Shown here: piece after piece, positions 1 through 9,191 of the stretch
Numbering within the stretch: the stretch's first letter is position 1
How the letters are laid out: the number at the start of each line of letters is the position of its first letter
The notes under the pieces: generated by a model
The model's input: only the letters and a program-made list of their open reading frames with translations
The model's database searches: none
Told to the model about the DNA's origin: nothing
Assembly: GCF_002148795.1 (NCBI RefSeq)
Contig: NZ_MPOB01000006.1
Coordinates: 248,001-312,000, forward strand
Origin: Oceanibaculum nanhaiense
GTDB lineage: Bacteria; Pseudomonadota; Alphaproteobacteria; Oceanibaculales; Oceanibaculaceae
Direction of reading: 5' to 3'
Length of the DNA: 64,000 nucleotides
Position numbers and translations under genes: made by a program

Positions 1-1452
1 GACCCACATGAAATCCGGGTACATGAATTCCACCACCGGCTTGTAGCGCCCGTCGGCAGCCAGCCCGCCGGCAAGGCCGAGGAAGGCCTGTTCGGCAATC
101 GGCGTGCCCAGCACCCGGCCCGGGAAGGCATCCGCCAGCCCGCGCGTGGCGCCGTTGGTGCCGCCCTTCAGCCGGTGGATATCCTCGCCCATGAGCAGGA
201 TCGACCGATCCTCTTCCATACGCCGGTGCATGACATCGGCCGCCGCATCGACGAATTTCCGCTCGACCAGGCTGCCCTTGTAGCTGTGTTCCTCTGCCGT
301 GCGCCTGCCGGACAGTTCCGACAGATCGCCCCTGATGCCGACATCGCGGAAGCCGGGATCGGGCCAGAGCGACGGCACGATAGACCGCCGGTTGCCGTCC
401 GCCTGGGTCAGGCCGGCGCTGGCCGCCTGCATCGCCGCCACGGCGCGGGCCCGTAAGCCATCCACATCCTTCTGTGTGATCAGCTTGCGGGCGATCATCT
501 CCCGCGCCACCCGGTCCAGCGGATCGCGGGTGCGCCAGTCGGCCTCCTCCTCCTTCGTGCGGTAGCCGAAGGCACTGCCCGGCAGCGGGCCGTTCTGGTG
601 GAAATAGCGATAGACCTCGGCCTCGATGACCGTCGGCCCCTTGCCGGCGCGCATATGGTCCAGCGCCTCGCCCATCGCCAGATGGACAGCCAGCGGGTCC
701 ATGCCATCGACCCGCCAGGCCGGAATGCCAAAGCCCAGCGCCCGGCCCGACAACCGCGCCTCGCGCGTCGATTCGGCAACCGTGGTGGCAACCGCGTAGA
801 GATTATTCTCGATGAAGAAACAGATCGGCAGCGACCAGGCGGCGGCAATGTTCATGGTCTCCAGCACCGCGCCGATATTCACCGCGCCATCGCCGAAATA
901 GACCACCATCACATCACCGGTACCGGCCAGCTTGTGCGCCAGTGCCGCCCCCGCCCCCGGCGGCACGCCGCCGCCGACGATGGCGTTGGTGCCCAGCGCC
1001 CCGGCCGCATCCCAGCGCAGATGCATGGAGCCGCCGCGCCCCTTGCAGTAGCCCGGCGAGAGCCCGAGGATTTCCGCCAGTGTCTTGGTCAGCACCGCCT
1101 GTACCTCGCCCTCGACTGCACCGCGCGGGTCATACCCCTGCGGGCTGACATAGGACAGGGCCTTGGCGAGGAACTGGTGATGGCCGCGATGCGAGCCGCT
1201 GACCTGATCGGTGGCGCGTAGCGGCAGGATGGAGCCGACCGCGCCACCCTCCTGCCCAATGGAGGAATGGGCCGGGCCGTGCACCAGCCCCTCGCCGGCC
1301 AGCACCAGCACCTCCTCCTCGAAGGCACGGATCAGATGCAATTGCGTCAGCAGCGAGCCGAGCAGCGCCGGATCGGCCTTGTCCCAGTCGCGTTTCGTGG
1401 TGCGCAGCGACCGCCAGGGGGCCAGCGGCGAAAGCTCTTCATAATCGGGCAC
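1..1452 (-). CDS. Fused E1 alpha/beta thiamine-dependent 2-oxoacid dehydrogenase (partial, 3' end outside window)
   Basis: The 484 visible codons read without a stop to the window edge. The first ~330 residues are an E1-alpha domain with the thiamine diphosphate motif GDGAVNIG followed by the ENN asparagines; a beta-type transketolase domain then starts (VDAAADVMHRR, GEDIHRLKGG), so alpha and beta are one polypeptide as in branched-chain-type E1 fusions of ~700 residues. Such enzymes decarboxylate a 2-oxoacid and acylate a lipoyl E2. The start is a GTG at 1452 behind a GGGGAGGGG ribosome site; no nearer ATG suits. The gene diverges from the SDR at 1564. The substrate cannot be told, and no E2/E3 gene is in view. 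Confidence 0.85.
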   Translation of the reverse strand, partial: MPDYEELSPLAPWRSLRTTKRDWDKADPALLGSLLTQLHLIRAFEEEVLVLAGEGLVHGPAHSSIGQEGGAVGSILPLRATDQVSGSHRGHHQFLAKALSYVSPQGYDPRGAVEGEVQAVLTKTLAEILGLSPGYCKGRGGSMHLRWDAAGALGTNAIVGGGVPPGAGAALAHKLAGTGDVMVVYFGDGAVNIGAVLETMNIAAAWSLPICFFIENNLYAVATTVAESTREARLSGRALGFGIPAWRVDGMDPLAVHLAMGEALDHMRAGKGPTVIEAEVYRYFHQNGPLPGSAFGYRTKEEEADWRTRDPLDRVAREMIARKLITQKDVDGLRARAVAAMQAASAGLTQADGNRRSIVPSLWPDPGFRDVGIRGDLSELSGRRTAEEHSYKGSLVERKFVDAAADVMHRRMEEDRSILLMGEDIHRLKGGTNGATRGLADAFPGRVLGTPIAEQAFLGLAGGLAADGRYKPVVEFMYPDFMWV

Positions 1453-1563
1453 GGAACCCCTCCCCGTCAGCCGCCGGGCTTTACCGCGCCCGCAGCCGGT
1501 TGCTTAAATCTTTGATTAGCGTGACCTTACGGTCCGGGCTGGTGGGGAACAAGGGGACAGGCC

Positions 1564-2298
1564 ATGATTTCATTCGAGGGCAGGGTGCTGCTGATGAGCG
1601 GTGCCGCCGGCGGCATCGGCCTCGCCACCGCGCAGGTCTTCGCGCGTGCCGGGGCCAGCCTCGCGCTGGGCGATCTGGATGAACAGCGGCTGGCGGAAAT
1701 GTGCGCCGCACTCGGCCTGCCGGAAGATCGCCTGCTGCTGGCCCGCCATGACGTGACCGAGCCGGAAAGTTCGCGGGATCTGGTGCGACAAGCGCAGGAG
1801 AAGTTCGGCGGCGTCGATATCGTGGTGCCGAATGCCGGGCTTTATCCAACCGATCCGTTCGACAGCATGAGTGCGGCAAGCTGGTCGCGGACACTGGCGG
1901 TCAATCTGGATGGGGTGTTTCATCTCTGCCAGGCGGCGCTACCGGTGTTGCGGCCCGACGCCGCGATGGTGCTGGTCGCCTCGATGGCCGCGCATTATGG
2001 CAGCCCGACCCATGCGCATTATGCCGCCGCCAAGGGCGGGGTGCTGTCGCTGGCGAAATCACTGGCGAAGGAGCTGGCGCCGGTGCGGGTGAACGCGGTT
2101 TCCCCCGGCCTGATCGACACGCCGATGGTGCAGCCGCTGATGCAGGCGCGCGGGCCTGAATTGCTGAACGCCACCCCGCTCCGGCGGCTAGGAACGCCGG
2201 AGGAGGTGGCGAACTGCATCGCCTTCCTGGCCAGCCCGCTTTCCAGCTACGTCACCGGGGCGACGCTGCATGTGAATGGCGGGCTGTATATCGCCTAG
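1564..2298 (+). CDS. SDR family NAD(P)-dependent oxidoreductase
   Basis: A 244-aa classical short-chain dehydrogenase. It has the nucleotide-binding glycine motif (SGAAGGIG, residues 12-19), the NAG motif after the fourth strand (VVPNAGLYP), the catalytic Ser140 and the YAAAK motif (Tyr153, Lys157), then the PG motif (VSPGLIDTP) and the C-terminal VTGATLHVNGG signature. The acidic residue at the end of strand 2 (GDLDEQR) favours NAD over NADP. A GGGGACAGG ribosome site precedes the ATG. It is divergent from the E1 gene and the intergenic ~110 bp must hold both promoters. The substrate is unknown. Confidence 0.93.
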   Translation: MISFEGRVLLMSGAAGGIGLATAQVFARAGASLALGDLDEQRLAEMCAALGLPEDRLLLARHDVTEPESSRDLVRQAQEKFGGVDIVVPNAGLYPTDPFDSMSAASWSRTLAVNLDGVFHLCQAALPVLRPDAAMVLVASMAAHYGSPTHAHYAAAKGGVLSLAKSLAKELAPVRVNAVSPGLIDTPMVQPLMQARGPELLNATPLRRLGTPEEVANCIAFLASPLSSYVTGATLHVNGGLYIA

Positions 2299-2317
2299 TA
2301 GTTCTTACTCGGACCGA

Positions 2318-2494
2318 TTACTGGGGCCGGTCGCAGGGGCCGTTGTTCAGCCCTTCATAACTGCCGTCCGCATTGGGATATTCGTACCAGACGACAGAGC
2401 CGTCAGCCGAACATTTGTCGAAGCCGACAAAGCGGCCGCCGCAGGCGCTGAGCACGCCAACGGCAAGAATCACGATGAGAGTGCGTACCAACAT
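2318..2494 (-). CDS. Small lipoprotein, 58 aa
   Basis: A short reading frame of 58 aa with a clear type II signal peptide: a hydrophobic stretch (LIVILAVGV) ends in the lipobox LSAC with the modified Cys at position 18. The mature part is about 40 residues with a CSADGSVVWYEYPNADGSY stretch and a second cysteine near the end. It ends 19 bp after the converging SDR gene. It resembles the small entericidin-sized lipoproteins only in size; no family is recognised. The next gene upstream on the same strand also encodes a lipoprotein, 73 bp away. Confidence 0.7.
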   Translation of the reverse strand: MLVRTLIVILAVGVLSACGGRFVGFDKCSADGSVVWYEYPNADGSYEGLNNGPCDRPQ

Positions 2495-2567
2495 AACTCT
2501 ACCTTTCGCTTGAGGCGGCGCGGGCGCGCCGCCAGATCCGGTTGCGGGGAGGCTCTATCGCGTCAGA

Positions 2568-2975
2568 TCAGAGCTGACGGCCCGCCTCGAAGGTCAGAAG
2601 CTCGACAGAGTTCAGATTGTGGAACTGATAGACCGGGCCGTTCTTATAGACACGCTGACAGTAATCCTCGCCGCCACGGAACAGCTCCCACTTCACGCAG
2701 AACTTGCCGTCCGGGGTGATCTGCCAGTTGCCGTCCTCAATGCCGGTCGGGCGCCGCAGTTCGGCCTTGCCGCCAGGCATCACATACATGGCGTAGGTTG
2801 CGTTGGAACCGCTCATCGTGCCGGTGCCGGTATTGCCGACGACCAGTGCCTGCACATCCGGGGCGGACAGGGCGGGGCCAGTGGGCTCGTCGGGAATAGA
2901 CGGGCCGAGCGGCGCGGGCTGCGTGGCGCAGGCGCCAAGCGCAAGCACGGCGGCGCACAGGATATAGGATTTCAT
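2568..2975 (-). CDS. Putative lipoprotein of 135 aa, DUF995-like C-terminus
   Basis: The N-terminus is a lipoprotein signal (MKSYILCAAVLALGAC, Cys16). A proline-rich linker follows, then a compact domain with the run FCVKWELFRGGEDYCQRVY and YQFHNLNSVE. This layout, a cysteine pair around a tryptophan and a YQF-type strand, recalls the DUF995 family of alphaproteobacterial envelope proteins, although I could not run an alignment. Its 130-bp upstream region contains an AT-rich stretch around 3097-3110. It may share an envelope role with the smaller lipoprotein next to it. Confidence 0.75.
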   Translation of the reverse strand: MKSYILCAAVLALGACATQPAPLGPSIPDEPTGPALSAPDVQALVVGNTGTGTMSGSNATYAMYVMPGGKAELRRPTGIEDGNWQITPDGKFCVKWELFRGGEDYCQRVYKNGPVYQFHNLNSVELLTFEAGRQL

Positions 2976-3106
2976 GGGTCAACTCCCTGATTGGCAGTTC
3001 GGGGGTGTGTCAGCTTCCGGCCATCGCATGGCCTTGCTTGCTCCCCCGTATAACGGGCGCTGCCGTCATACGGTTCCAGGGTACCCTACGCGCTTTCTTA
3101 TATTAT

Positions 3107-5473
3107 TTAACGCTTGTTTATGGACTGCCACACTTTCCCGGCCGTCATCGGAATATCGATGTGCTTGATTCCATAGGGTTTCAGCGCATCCATCACAGCG
3201 TTCATGACCGGCCCCGGCCCGCCGATGGAGGAGACCTCGCCCACGCCCTTCGCCCCGATCAGGCTGTTCGGGCTGGCGGTCGGCGCCCAGCCGAGATCGA
3301 GTGCCGGCACATCGTCGGCGCGCGGCACGGTGTAGTCCATGAAGCTGCCGGACAGCAGCTGGCCGGTTGCAGGATCGTAATGCGCGGCTTCCAGCAACGC
3401 CTCACCGACCGACTGGCCGATGCCGCCGTGCAGCTGGCCCTGCGCCGTCGCCTCGTTGATGACGCGGCCCAGATCGTCGATACCGGTCCAGCGCCGCACA
3501 TCGACCTTGCCGGTATCGGGATCGATCTCGACCTCCACCGCATAGGCGCCGTTCGGGAAGGTCGTGTGCAACCCCTCGAAATCCAGCTGCACGGCGCAGC
3601 CGGTGCCCATCTCGGTATCGCGCGCGCCCTCCGGCAGCGCTTCCCAGCCGGCCGCGACTTCGCCCAGGCTCAGCTTGCGGTCGGTGCCGGCGATGCGGAA
3701 CTCGCCCAGCCCATATTCGATATCCTGCACCGCCGCTTCCAGCATCTGCCCGGCGACCGCGCGGGCCTGGCGGATCAGCTGTTCCGCCGTGCGATGCACC
3801 GTGTTGGCGGCAATCGGCATCAGGTTGGAGCCGCCGGTGCCGCCGCCCTTTGCGAGGAAGTCGCTGTCGCCCTGCTCGACGCGGATGCGCTCGACCTGGA
3901 TTTCCAGCGTCTCGGCGGCGACCATGGCCAGCGCCGTGCGATGCCCCTGCCCGGAATCCTGCGTGCCGCTGCGCACGATGACCGTACCGTCGGGCTGCGC
4001 GATGACCTCGCTGCGCTCCGCGACCGAGCCTCCGGTGGCGTGCAGGTGCAGGGTCAGGCCAAGCCCGCGCCGCAGACCGCGTGCCTCGCTGTCCGCGCGC
4101 CGCGCCGGGAAGCCCTCGACATCGGCGGCCTTCAGGATGCGGTCCAGGACAGCGGGGAAATCGCCGCCATCATAGGTCTCGCCCATCGCGGTCTTGTAGG
4201 GCAGGTCGGCGGGCGTCACCAGATTGCGGCGGCGCAGCTCGATCCGGTCGATGCCCAGACTGTCGGCGGCATAATCGATCAGCCGTTCGGTGGTGGAGAC
4301 CGTCTCCGGCTTGGAGGCGCCGCGATAGGCGTCGGTCGGCACGGTGTTGGTGAACAGCCCCTGCACCCGGTAATAGAGGCCCGGAATCTTGTAGCAATGG
4401 CCGAATACGCGCACCGCGCCCTTGGTGACGATGGTGGCCGCCACATGATTGATATAGGCGCCCATATCGCCCAGCGCGTCGATCCTGAAGGCGAGGAACT
4501 TATAATCCTTGTCCAGCGCCAGCGCCGCCCGGTCCACGCGGCCACGACCCATCGCGTCCGACACCATGCCCTCGGTGCGGCTGGATATCCACTGCACCGG
4601 CCTGCCCGTCGCCTTCGCCGCGACCAGCGCCAGCACCTGTTCCGGATAGGGCCAGATCTTCACCGCGAAGCTGCCGCCGACATCCTCGGTGACGACCCGT
4701 ACCTTGTCGGTACCGACGCCCAGGCAGTCGGCCATGCTGGCGCGGATCGCGACCACACCCTGGCTCGGCGTTGTCAGCGTATAGCGCCCGCTGGCCGGGT
4801 CATACTCGCCCAGCGCGCCGCGCGTCTCGACCGGGGCGATCACGATGCGCGGATGCCGCACCGTCAGCTCCACCACATGGGCGGCTTCCGCGAACAGCCG
4901 CTCGGTCTCCGCGCGGTTACCAATCTCCCAGTCGAGGCTGCGATTGTCCGGCAACTCCGGCCAGACCTTCGGCGCACCGGATTCGGCCGCCTGTTCCAGA
5001 TCGACAATGACCGGCAGCTCATCGAGGTCCAGCACGATGGCTTCCAGCGCGTCCAGCGCCTGATCCTCGGTTTCGGCGATCACGGCGGCGACCGGCTCCC
5101 CGGCATAGCGCACCGCGCCCTCTGCCAGCACCGGACGATGGCGGACCACCATCGGGCTGCCATCGCGGTTCGGCACCTCGCCCGCCACCTTCAGCGGCCC
5201 GATGCCGGCCGCCTTCATATCCTCCGCCGTCAGCACCAGCCGCACGCCCGGCATGGTGCGCGCGGCGTCCACATCCAGCAGCCGGATCGTGCCATGCGCC
5301 AGCGGCGACCTCAGCAATGCCATGGTCAGCATGCCATCGGGCCGGCGATCGGCGACATACCGGCCCTTGCCGGTCAACAGGGCTTCATCTTCGAGACGCA
5401 GCATTCGCTTCACTATTCTGGCTGGGTATGGCTGGAACGGATGGAACAGCGACTTTAGTGTGCAAACCGTCAC
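3107..5473 (-). CDS. Xanthine dehydrogenase family molybdopterin-binding subunit
   Basis: About 788 aa with the two-part molybdenum hydroxylase large-subunit architecture: the a/b hammerhead domain (EDEALLTGKGRY, LLRSPLAHG, GEPVAAVIAETEDQALDA) and the molybdopterin-binding domain, ending in the catalytic glutamate motif GAKGVGEVSSIGGPGPVMNA. It should bind the molybdopterin cytosine dinucleotide cofactor and hydroxylate an aldehyde, heterocycle or similar compound with water as oxygen donor. The iron-sulfur and FAD subunits normally needed for electron transfer are not adjacent. The upstream ATG at 5473 adds ~20 residues to the family start; a GTG giving VKRMLRLEDE is an equally good start. 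Confidence 0.9.
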   Translation of the reverse strand: MTVCTLKSLFHPFQPYPARIVKRMLRLEDEALLTGKGRYVADRRPDGMLTMALLRSPLAHGTIRLLDVDAARTMPGVRLVLTAEDMKAAGIGPLKVAGEVPNRDGSPMVVRHRPVLAEGAVRYAGEPVAAVIAETEDQALDALEAIVLDLDELPVIVDLEQAAESGAPKVWPELPDNRSLDWEIGNRAETERLFAEAAHVVELTVRHPRIVIAPVETRGALGEYDPASGRYTLTTPSQGVVAIRASMADCLGVGTDKVRVVTEDVGGSFAVKIWPYPEQVLALVAAKATGRPVQWISSRTEGMVSDAMGRGRVDRAALALDKDYKFLAFRIDALGDMGAYINHVAATIVTKGAVRVFGHCYKIPGLYYRVQGLFTNTVPTDAYRGASKPETVSTTERLIDYAADSLGIDRIELRRRNLVTPADLPYKTAMGETYDGGDFPAVLDRILKAADVEGFPARRADSEARGLRRGLGLTLHLHATGGSVAERSEVIAQPDGTVIVRSGTQDSGQGHRTALAMVAAETLEIQVERIRVEQGDSDFLAKGGGTGGSNLMPIAANTVHRTAEQLIRQARAVAGQMLEAAVQDIEYGLGEFRIAGTDRKLSLGEVAAGWEALPEGARDTEMGTGCAVQLDFEGLHTTFPNGAYAVEVEIDPDTGKVDVRRWTGIDDLGRVINEATAQGQLHGGIGQSVGEALLEAAHYDPATGQLLSGSFMDYTVPRADDVPALDLGWAPTASPNSLIGAKGVGEVSSIGGPGPVMNAVMDALKPYGIKHIDIPMTAGKVWQSINKR

Positions 5474-5500
5474 GTTTGAACCGTCCGCGTGCGGCCAGCT

Positions 5501-6289
5501 TTATTTTTCGCCGTCCAGCCGCATGACCCAGCCTTCCAGCCCGGAAGCCGCTGCCGGATAGCGCTCAAGCACCATCGGATCGTGACCGGGAATCACATCG
5601 CCATCCGGCCCGGCCAGCGCCTTCACCGCGCGGTGCCCCTCCAGCATGTCGGCGACGTTATAGACGATCGGGAAGGGCCGGCCCTGATCCATGTTGGCGT
5701 AGAAATGCGAGGCATCCGACGCCAGTACCAGCCAGCCGCGCCGCGTGCGCACCCGCACCACCTGCAGCCCCGCCGTATGGCCGCCGACACGATGCACGGA
5801 AACGCCCGGCGCCAGTTCCGACGCGCCGTCATGGAAGCGCACCTGCCCCTCGAACACGCGGCGCACCATCGCCGTCACGTCATCGACCGCGAAAGGCTGG
5901 CTGAGCGCCGGATGGCACATGCAGCGCCCGGTGCAATAGGCCATCTCGCTGTCCTGAAGATGGTAGGTGGCGTTCGGGAACAGGCCGTGATTACCGGCAT
6001 GGTCGTAATGCATATGGGTGATGACCACGTCCGACACGCTCTCCGGCGCGATACCGATGGCTTTCAACCCTTCCGCCGGCGACCTGGTGATGGTGCGGCC
6101 GCGCTTCTTCGCCTCCGTCTCGTCGAAGCCGGTATCGACGATGAAGCTGTGCGTCTCGCCGACGATGGCCCAGACGAAATAATCCAGCGGCATCGGCCCG
6201 TCATGCGGATCGCCGCCGATGAAATTCTCCGACGCCTTGCGCGCATGGTGCGCGTATTTCACCGCATAGACCTTGTATTCTTCCGTCAC
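5501..6289 (-). CDS. N-acyl homoserine lactonase-like MBL fold metallohydrolase
   Basis: A 262-aa metallo-beta-lactamase fold protein. The dizinc motif is THMHYDHAGN, followed by a downstream GGHTAG histidine, SDASHFY aspartate and a final PGHD histidine, the order seen in the AHL lactonase/AttM branch. Members open lactone rings or cleave other esters. The GTG at 6289 is preferred: it has a GGGAGGGAC ribosome site and leaves the intergenic promoter region free, whereas an ATG further upstream would overlap the divergent ATPase gene. Substrate unknown; quorum-quenching activity is only suggested by family. Confidence 0.88.
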   Translation of the reverse strand: MTEEYKVYAVKYAHHARKASENFIGGDPHDGPMPLDYFVWAIVGETHSFIVDTGFDETEAKKRGRTITRSPAEGLKAIGIAPESVSDVVITHMHYDHAGNHGLFPNATYHLQDSEMAYCTGRCMCHPALSQPFAVDDVTAMVRRVFEGQVRFHDGASELAPGVSVHRVGGHTAGLQVVRVRTRRGWLVLASDASHFYANMDQGRPFPIVYNVADMLEGHRAVKALAGPDGDVIPGHDPMVLERYPAAASGLEGWVMRLDGEK

Positions 6290-6379
6290 GCCCTGTCCCT
6301 CCCTGGGTATTTTGCCGCCATTTTGCCAGCAGTGTAGGACAGGATATCGCGGCCCGTGAAATGCTTTGGGTGAAACGCT

Positions 6380-6420
6380 TTGACATCGGTCAAGGTGCCG
6401 GGCCGTCATCGGCCTATAAT
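6380..6420 (+). promoter_or_regulatory. FNR/FixK/Dnr-type box at -41.5 with TATAAT -10
   Basis: Positions 6380-6393 read TTGACATCGGTCAA, a perfect dyad with five-base arms and four-base spacer that matches the TTGAY-N4-RTCAA consensus of Fnr-family activators in alphaproteobacteria. A perfect TATAAT lies at 6415-6420. With a start site about 6428 the dyad centre (6386.5) falls at -41.5, the class II activation position. No good -35 element is otherwise seen. The first gene downstream is the P-type ATPase whose start is at 6447. Confidence 0.72.
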
Positions 6421-6446
6421 CAGCGCGCAACCGACAGGACGTCACC

Positions 6447-9158
6447 GTGACCATGCAGGATGCCGCCACGCCACAGGAAGACCGCCCCTGGCACGCTCTG
6501 GAGCCGGCGGAGGTAATCCGCCGGCTCGACACGACGCCGGACGGGCTTGCCGATATCGAGGCGGAGGAGCGGCTGGCCCGGTCAGGCCCGAACCGCCTGC
6601 CGGCAACCGCCCGGCGCGGACCGCTGATGCGCCTGCTGCTGCAGTTCCACAACCTGCTGATCTATGTGCTGCTGGCCGCCGCGCTGGTCACGCTGCTGCT
6701 CGACCATCTCAGCGACGCGGCGGTCATCCTGGCGGTAGTAATCCTGAACGCCATCATCGGCTTCGTGCAGGAAGGCCGCGCCGAAAAGGCACTGGACGCG
6801 ATCCGCGGCATGATCGATCCGCACGCCACCGTGCTGCGCGACGGCCGGCGGCTGACTGTCTCCGCAGAGCAGATCGTGCCCGGCGACGTCGTGCTGGTGG
6901 AAGCCGGCGACCGCGTACCGGCCGACCTTCGGCTGATCCGCGCGCATGGCCTGAAGATCGACGAGGCGGTGCTGACCGGCGAATCCGTCGCCGCGGACAA
7001 GGCGATACCGCCGGTCGATAACTCTGTCGCCCTGGGCGACCGGCATTCCATGGCCTATTCCGGCACCTTCGTTGCCGCCGGTCAGGGCACCGGCGTTGCG
7101 GTGGCGACCGGCAAGGATACCGAACTGGGTCACATCAGCACCCTGATCGGCACGGTGGAGGTGCTGAAGACCCCGCTGATCCAGCAGATGGACGGGTTCG
7201 CCCGCCATATGACCTATGCCATCCTGGCGGTCTCCGCGGCGGCCTTCCTGTTCGCCTTCTATCTGCAATCCTATTCCGCCGACGACGCCTTCATGATCGT
7301 GGTTGGCCTTGCCGTATCGGCGATCCCCGAGGGGCTGCCGGCGATCATGACCATCACGCTGGCCATCGGGGTGCAGCGCATGGCCACGCGAAACGCCATC
7401 ATCCGCCGGCTGCCGGCGGTGGAGACGCTGGGCTCGGTCTCGATCATCTGCACCGACAAGACCGGCACGCTGACGCGCAACGAGATGATGGCGCAGGCCG
7501 TCGTCACCGCCGGCGGCGAATGCGAGGTCACCGGCGCCGGCTATGGCCCGGTCGGCAGTTTCCGCACCATGGGCAGCGAGATCGATCACCAGCGCCACCC
7601 GCTGCTGATGGAGCTGGTGCGCGCCGCCCTGCTGTGCAACGACGCCGATATCCGCCAGACCAGCGAGGGCTGGCGGGCGGAAGGCGACCCGATGGAGGCG
7701 GCGCTGGTGGTGCTAGCCGCCAAGGCCGGGCTCGATACGGCGCTCATCCGCAAGCAATTGCCGCGCACCGACGAGATCCCGTTCGATGCACAGCACCGCT
7801 TCATGGCGACGCTGCATCACAGCCACGAGGATGGCGGTTTCATCCTGATCAAGGGCGCGCCGGAGGATGTCATCGCGATGTGCGCGCACGAACGCCAAGT
7901 CGACGGCGACCGGCGGCTGAACGCGGCGGCCTGGCACAGCGGTTCGGAGGAGCTGGCGGCGCGCGGCAACCGGGTGCTGGCCTTCGCCATGAAGCCGGCG
8001 CGCCCGGAGCAGCGGAACCTGAATTTCGCCGATGTCGATTCCAACGCCACCCTGCTGGGCCTTGTCGGCTTCATCGATCCGCCGCGCGCCGAGGCGATAC
8101 ACGCCATATCCAGCTGTCACAAGGCCGGCATCCGGGTGGCGATGATCACCGGCGATCATGCCGCCACCGCCCGCGAAATCGCCCGGCAGATCGGCCTGTC
8201 CGACGATCCCCGGCTGCTGACCGGCACCGATATCGACCGGCTGGACGAGGAAGGGCTGATCGCCGCGGCCCGCGATGCCTCGGTCTTCGCGCGCACCACG
8301 CCGGAACACAAGCTGCGGCTGGTCAGCGCCCTGCAGGCAGACGGCCATATTGTGGCGATGACCGGCGACGGGGTGAATGACGCGCCGGCGCTGACCCGCG
8401 CCGATGTCGGCGTGGCGATGGGCCAGAAGGGCAGCGAAGCGGCCAAGGAATCGGCCGGGATGGTGCTGGCCGACGACAATTTCGCCTCCATCGTCGCCGC
8501 CGTGCGTGAGGGCCGCACGGTTTACGACAATCTGATGAAGGTGATTTCCTGGACGCTGCCAACCAATGGCGGCGAGGCGCTGACCATCCTGGGCGCCCTG
8601 GCGCTGGGACTGACGCTGCCGATCACGCCGATACAAATCCTGTGGGTGAACATGGTGACTGCCGTGGCGCTGGGCCTGGCGCTCGCCTTCGAGCCGACCG
8701 AGGACGGCACGATGCGCCGCCCGCCACGCCGCAAGGGCCAGCCGATCCTGACCGGGGAACTGCTCTGGCGCGTGCTGTTTGTGTCGATCCTGTTCGTGGC
8801 CGGTGCCTTCGGCCTGTTCTTCTGGGCCGAATCGCGCGGCCTGCCGGTCGAGCAGTCGCGTACCATCGTGGTGAACGCCATCGTCGCGATGGAAGCCTTC
8901 TACCTGTTCAGCGTGCGCCACACCCACGGCACCGCCTTCACGGCGCGCGGCTTCCTGGGCACGCCCGCCGTGCTGATCGGCATCGCGACAGTGGCGGTGG
9001 CGCAGACCGCCTTCACCTACCTGCCGTTCCTGCAGAATGTGTTCGACACACGCCCGCTGTCGCCGCTCGATGGGGCGGCGGTGATCGGCGTTGGCATTGC
9101 CTTGCTGATCGCAGCCGAGATCGAAAAACGCGTGCGTTTCGCGGTCACCAGGCGATAG
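6447..9158 (+). CDS. P2-type cation-transporting ATPase
   Basis: A 903-aa pump with the N-terminal cation ATPase domain (residues ~10-80), first two membrane helices (~62-105), actuator domain with the LTGES loop, the helix-4 motif IPEGLP typical of Ca2+/Na+-type P2 ATPases, the phosphorylation motif CTDKTGTLT (Asp near 337), the nucleotide-binding KGAPED motif, hinge [11 protein letters not shown] and a six-helix C-terminal domain. It has no heavy-metal-binding cysteine motifs, so calcium, sodium or another hard cation is the likely substrate. GTG 6447 and ATG 6453 are alternative starts. The FNR-like promoter upstream predicts induction without oxygen. Confidence 0.93.
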   Translation: MTMQDAATPQEDRPWHALEPAEVIRRLDTTPDGLADIEAEERLARSGPNRLPATARRGPLMRLLLQFHNLLIYVLLAAALVTLLLDHLSDAAVILAVVILNAIIGFVQEGRAEKALDAIRGMIDPHATVLRDGRRLTVSAEQIVPGDVVLVEAGDRVPADLRLIRAHGLKIDEAVLTGESVAADKAIPPVDNSVALGDRHSMAYSGTFVAAGQGTGVAVATGKDTELGHISTLIGTVEVLKTPLIQQMDGFARHMTYAILAVSAAAFLFAFYLQSYSADDAFMIVVGLAVSAIPEGLPAIMTITLAIGVQRMATRNAIIRRLPAVETLGSVSIICTDKTGTLTRNEMMAQAVVTAGGECEVTGAGYGPVGSFRTMGSEIDHQRHPLLMELVRAALLCNDADIRQTSEGWRAEGDPMEAALVVLAAKAGLDTALIRKQLPRTDEIPFDAQHRFMATLHHSHEDGGFILIKGAPEDVIAMCAHERQVDGDRRLNAAAWHSGSEELAARGNRVLAFAMKPARPEQRNLNFADVDSNATLLGLVGFIDPPRAEAIHAISSCHKAGIRVAMITGDHAATAREIARQIGLSDDPRLLTGTDIDRLDEEGLIAAARDASVFARTTPEHKLRLVSALQADGHIVAMTGDGVNDAPALTRADVGVAMGQKGSEAAKESAGMVLADDNFASIVAAVREGRTVYDNLMKVISWTLPTNGGEALTILGALALGLTLPITPIQILWVNMVTAVALGLALAFEPTEDGTMRRPPRRKGQPILTGELLWRVLFVSILFVAGAFGLFFWAESRGLPVEQSRTIVVNAIVAMEAFYLFSVRHTHGTAFTARGFLGTPAVLIGIATVAVAQTAFTYLPFLQNVFDTRPLSPLDGAAVIGVGIALLIAAEIEKRVRFAVTRR

Positions 9159-9191
9159 GCGGGAGACTGGCCCGAGGCGCCGGAACGGCGG

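Noticed and set aside
3005-5458. 817-codon open frame on the plus strand opposite the molybdopterin-binding gene
   Set aside because: It is an antisense shadow produced by GC-rich third positions; the sequence is rich in His/Arg/Gln with no domain, while the minus strand has clear family motifs.
5501-6652. Longer 383-aa form of the MBL hydrolase starting at 6652
   Set aside because: It would run through the divergent promoter and the first 200 bp of the ATPase gene, and the added residues match nothing; GTG 6289 has a ribosome site.
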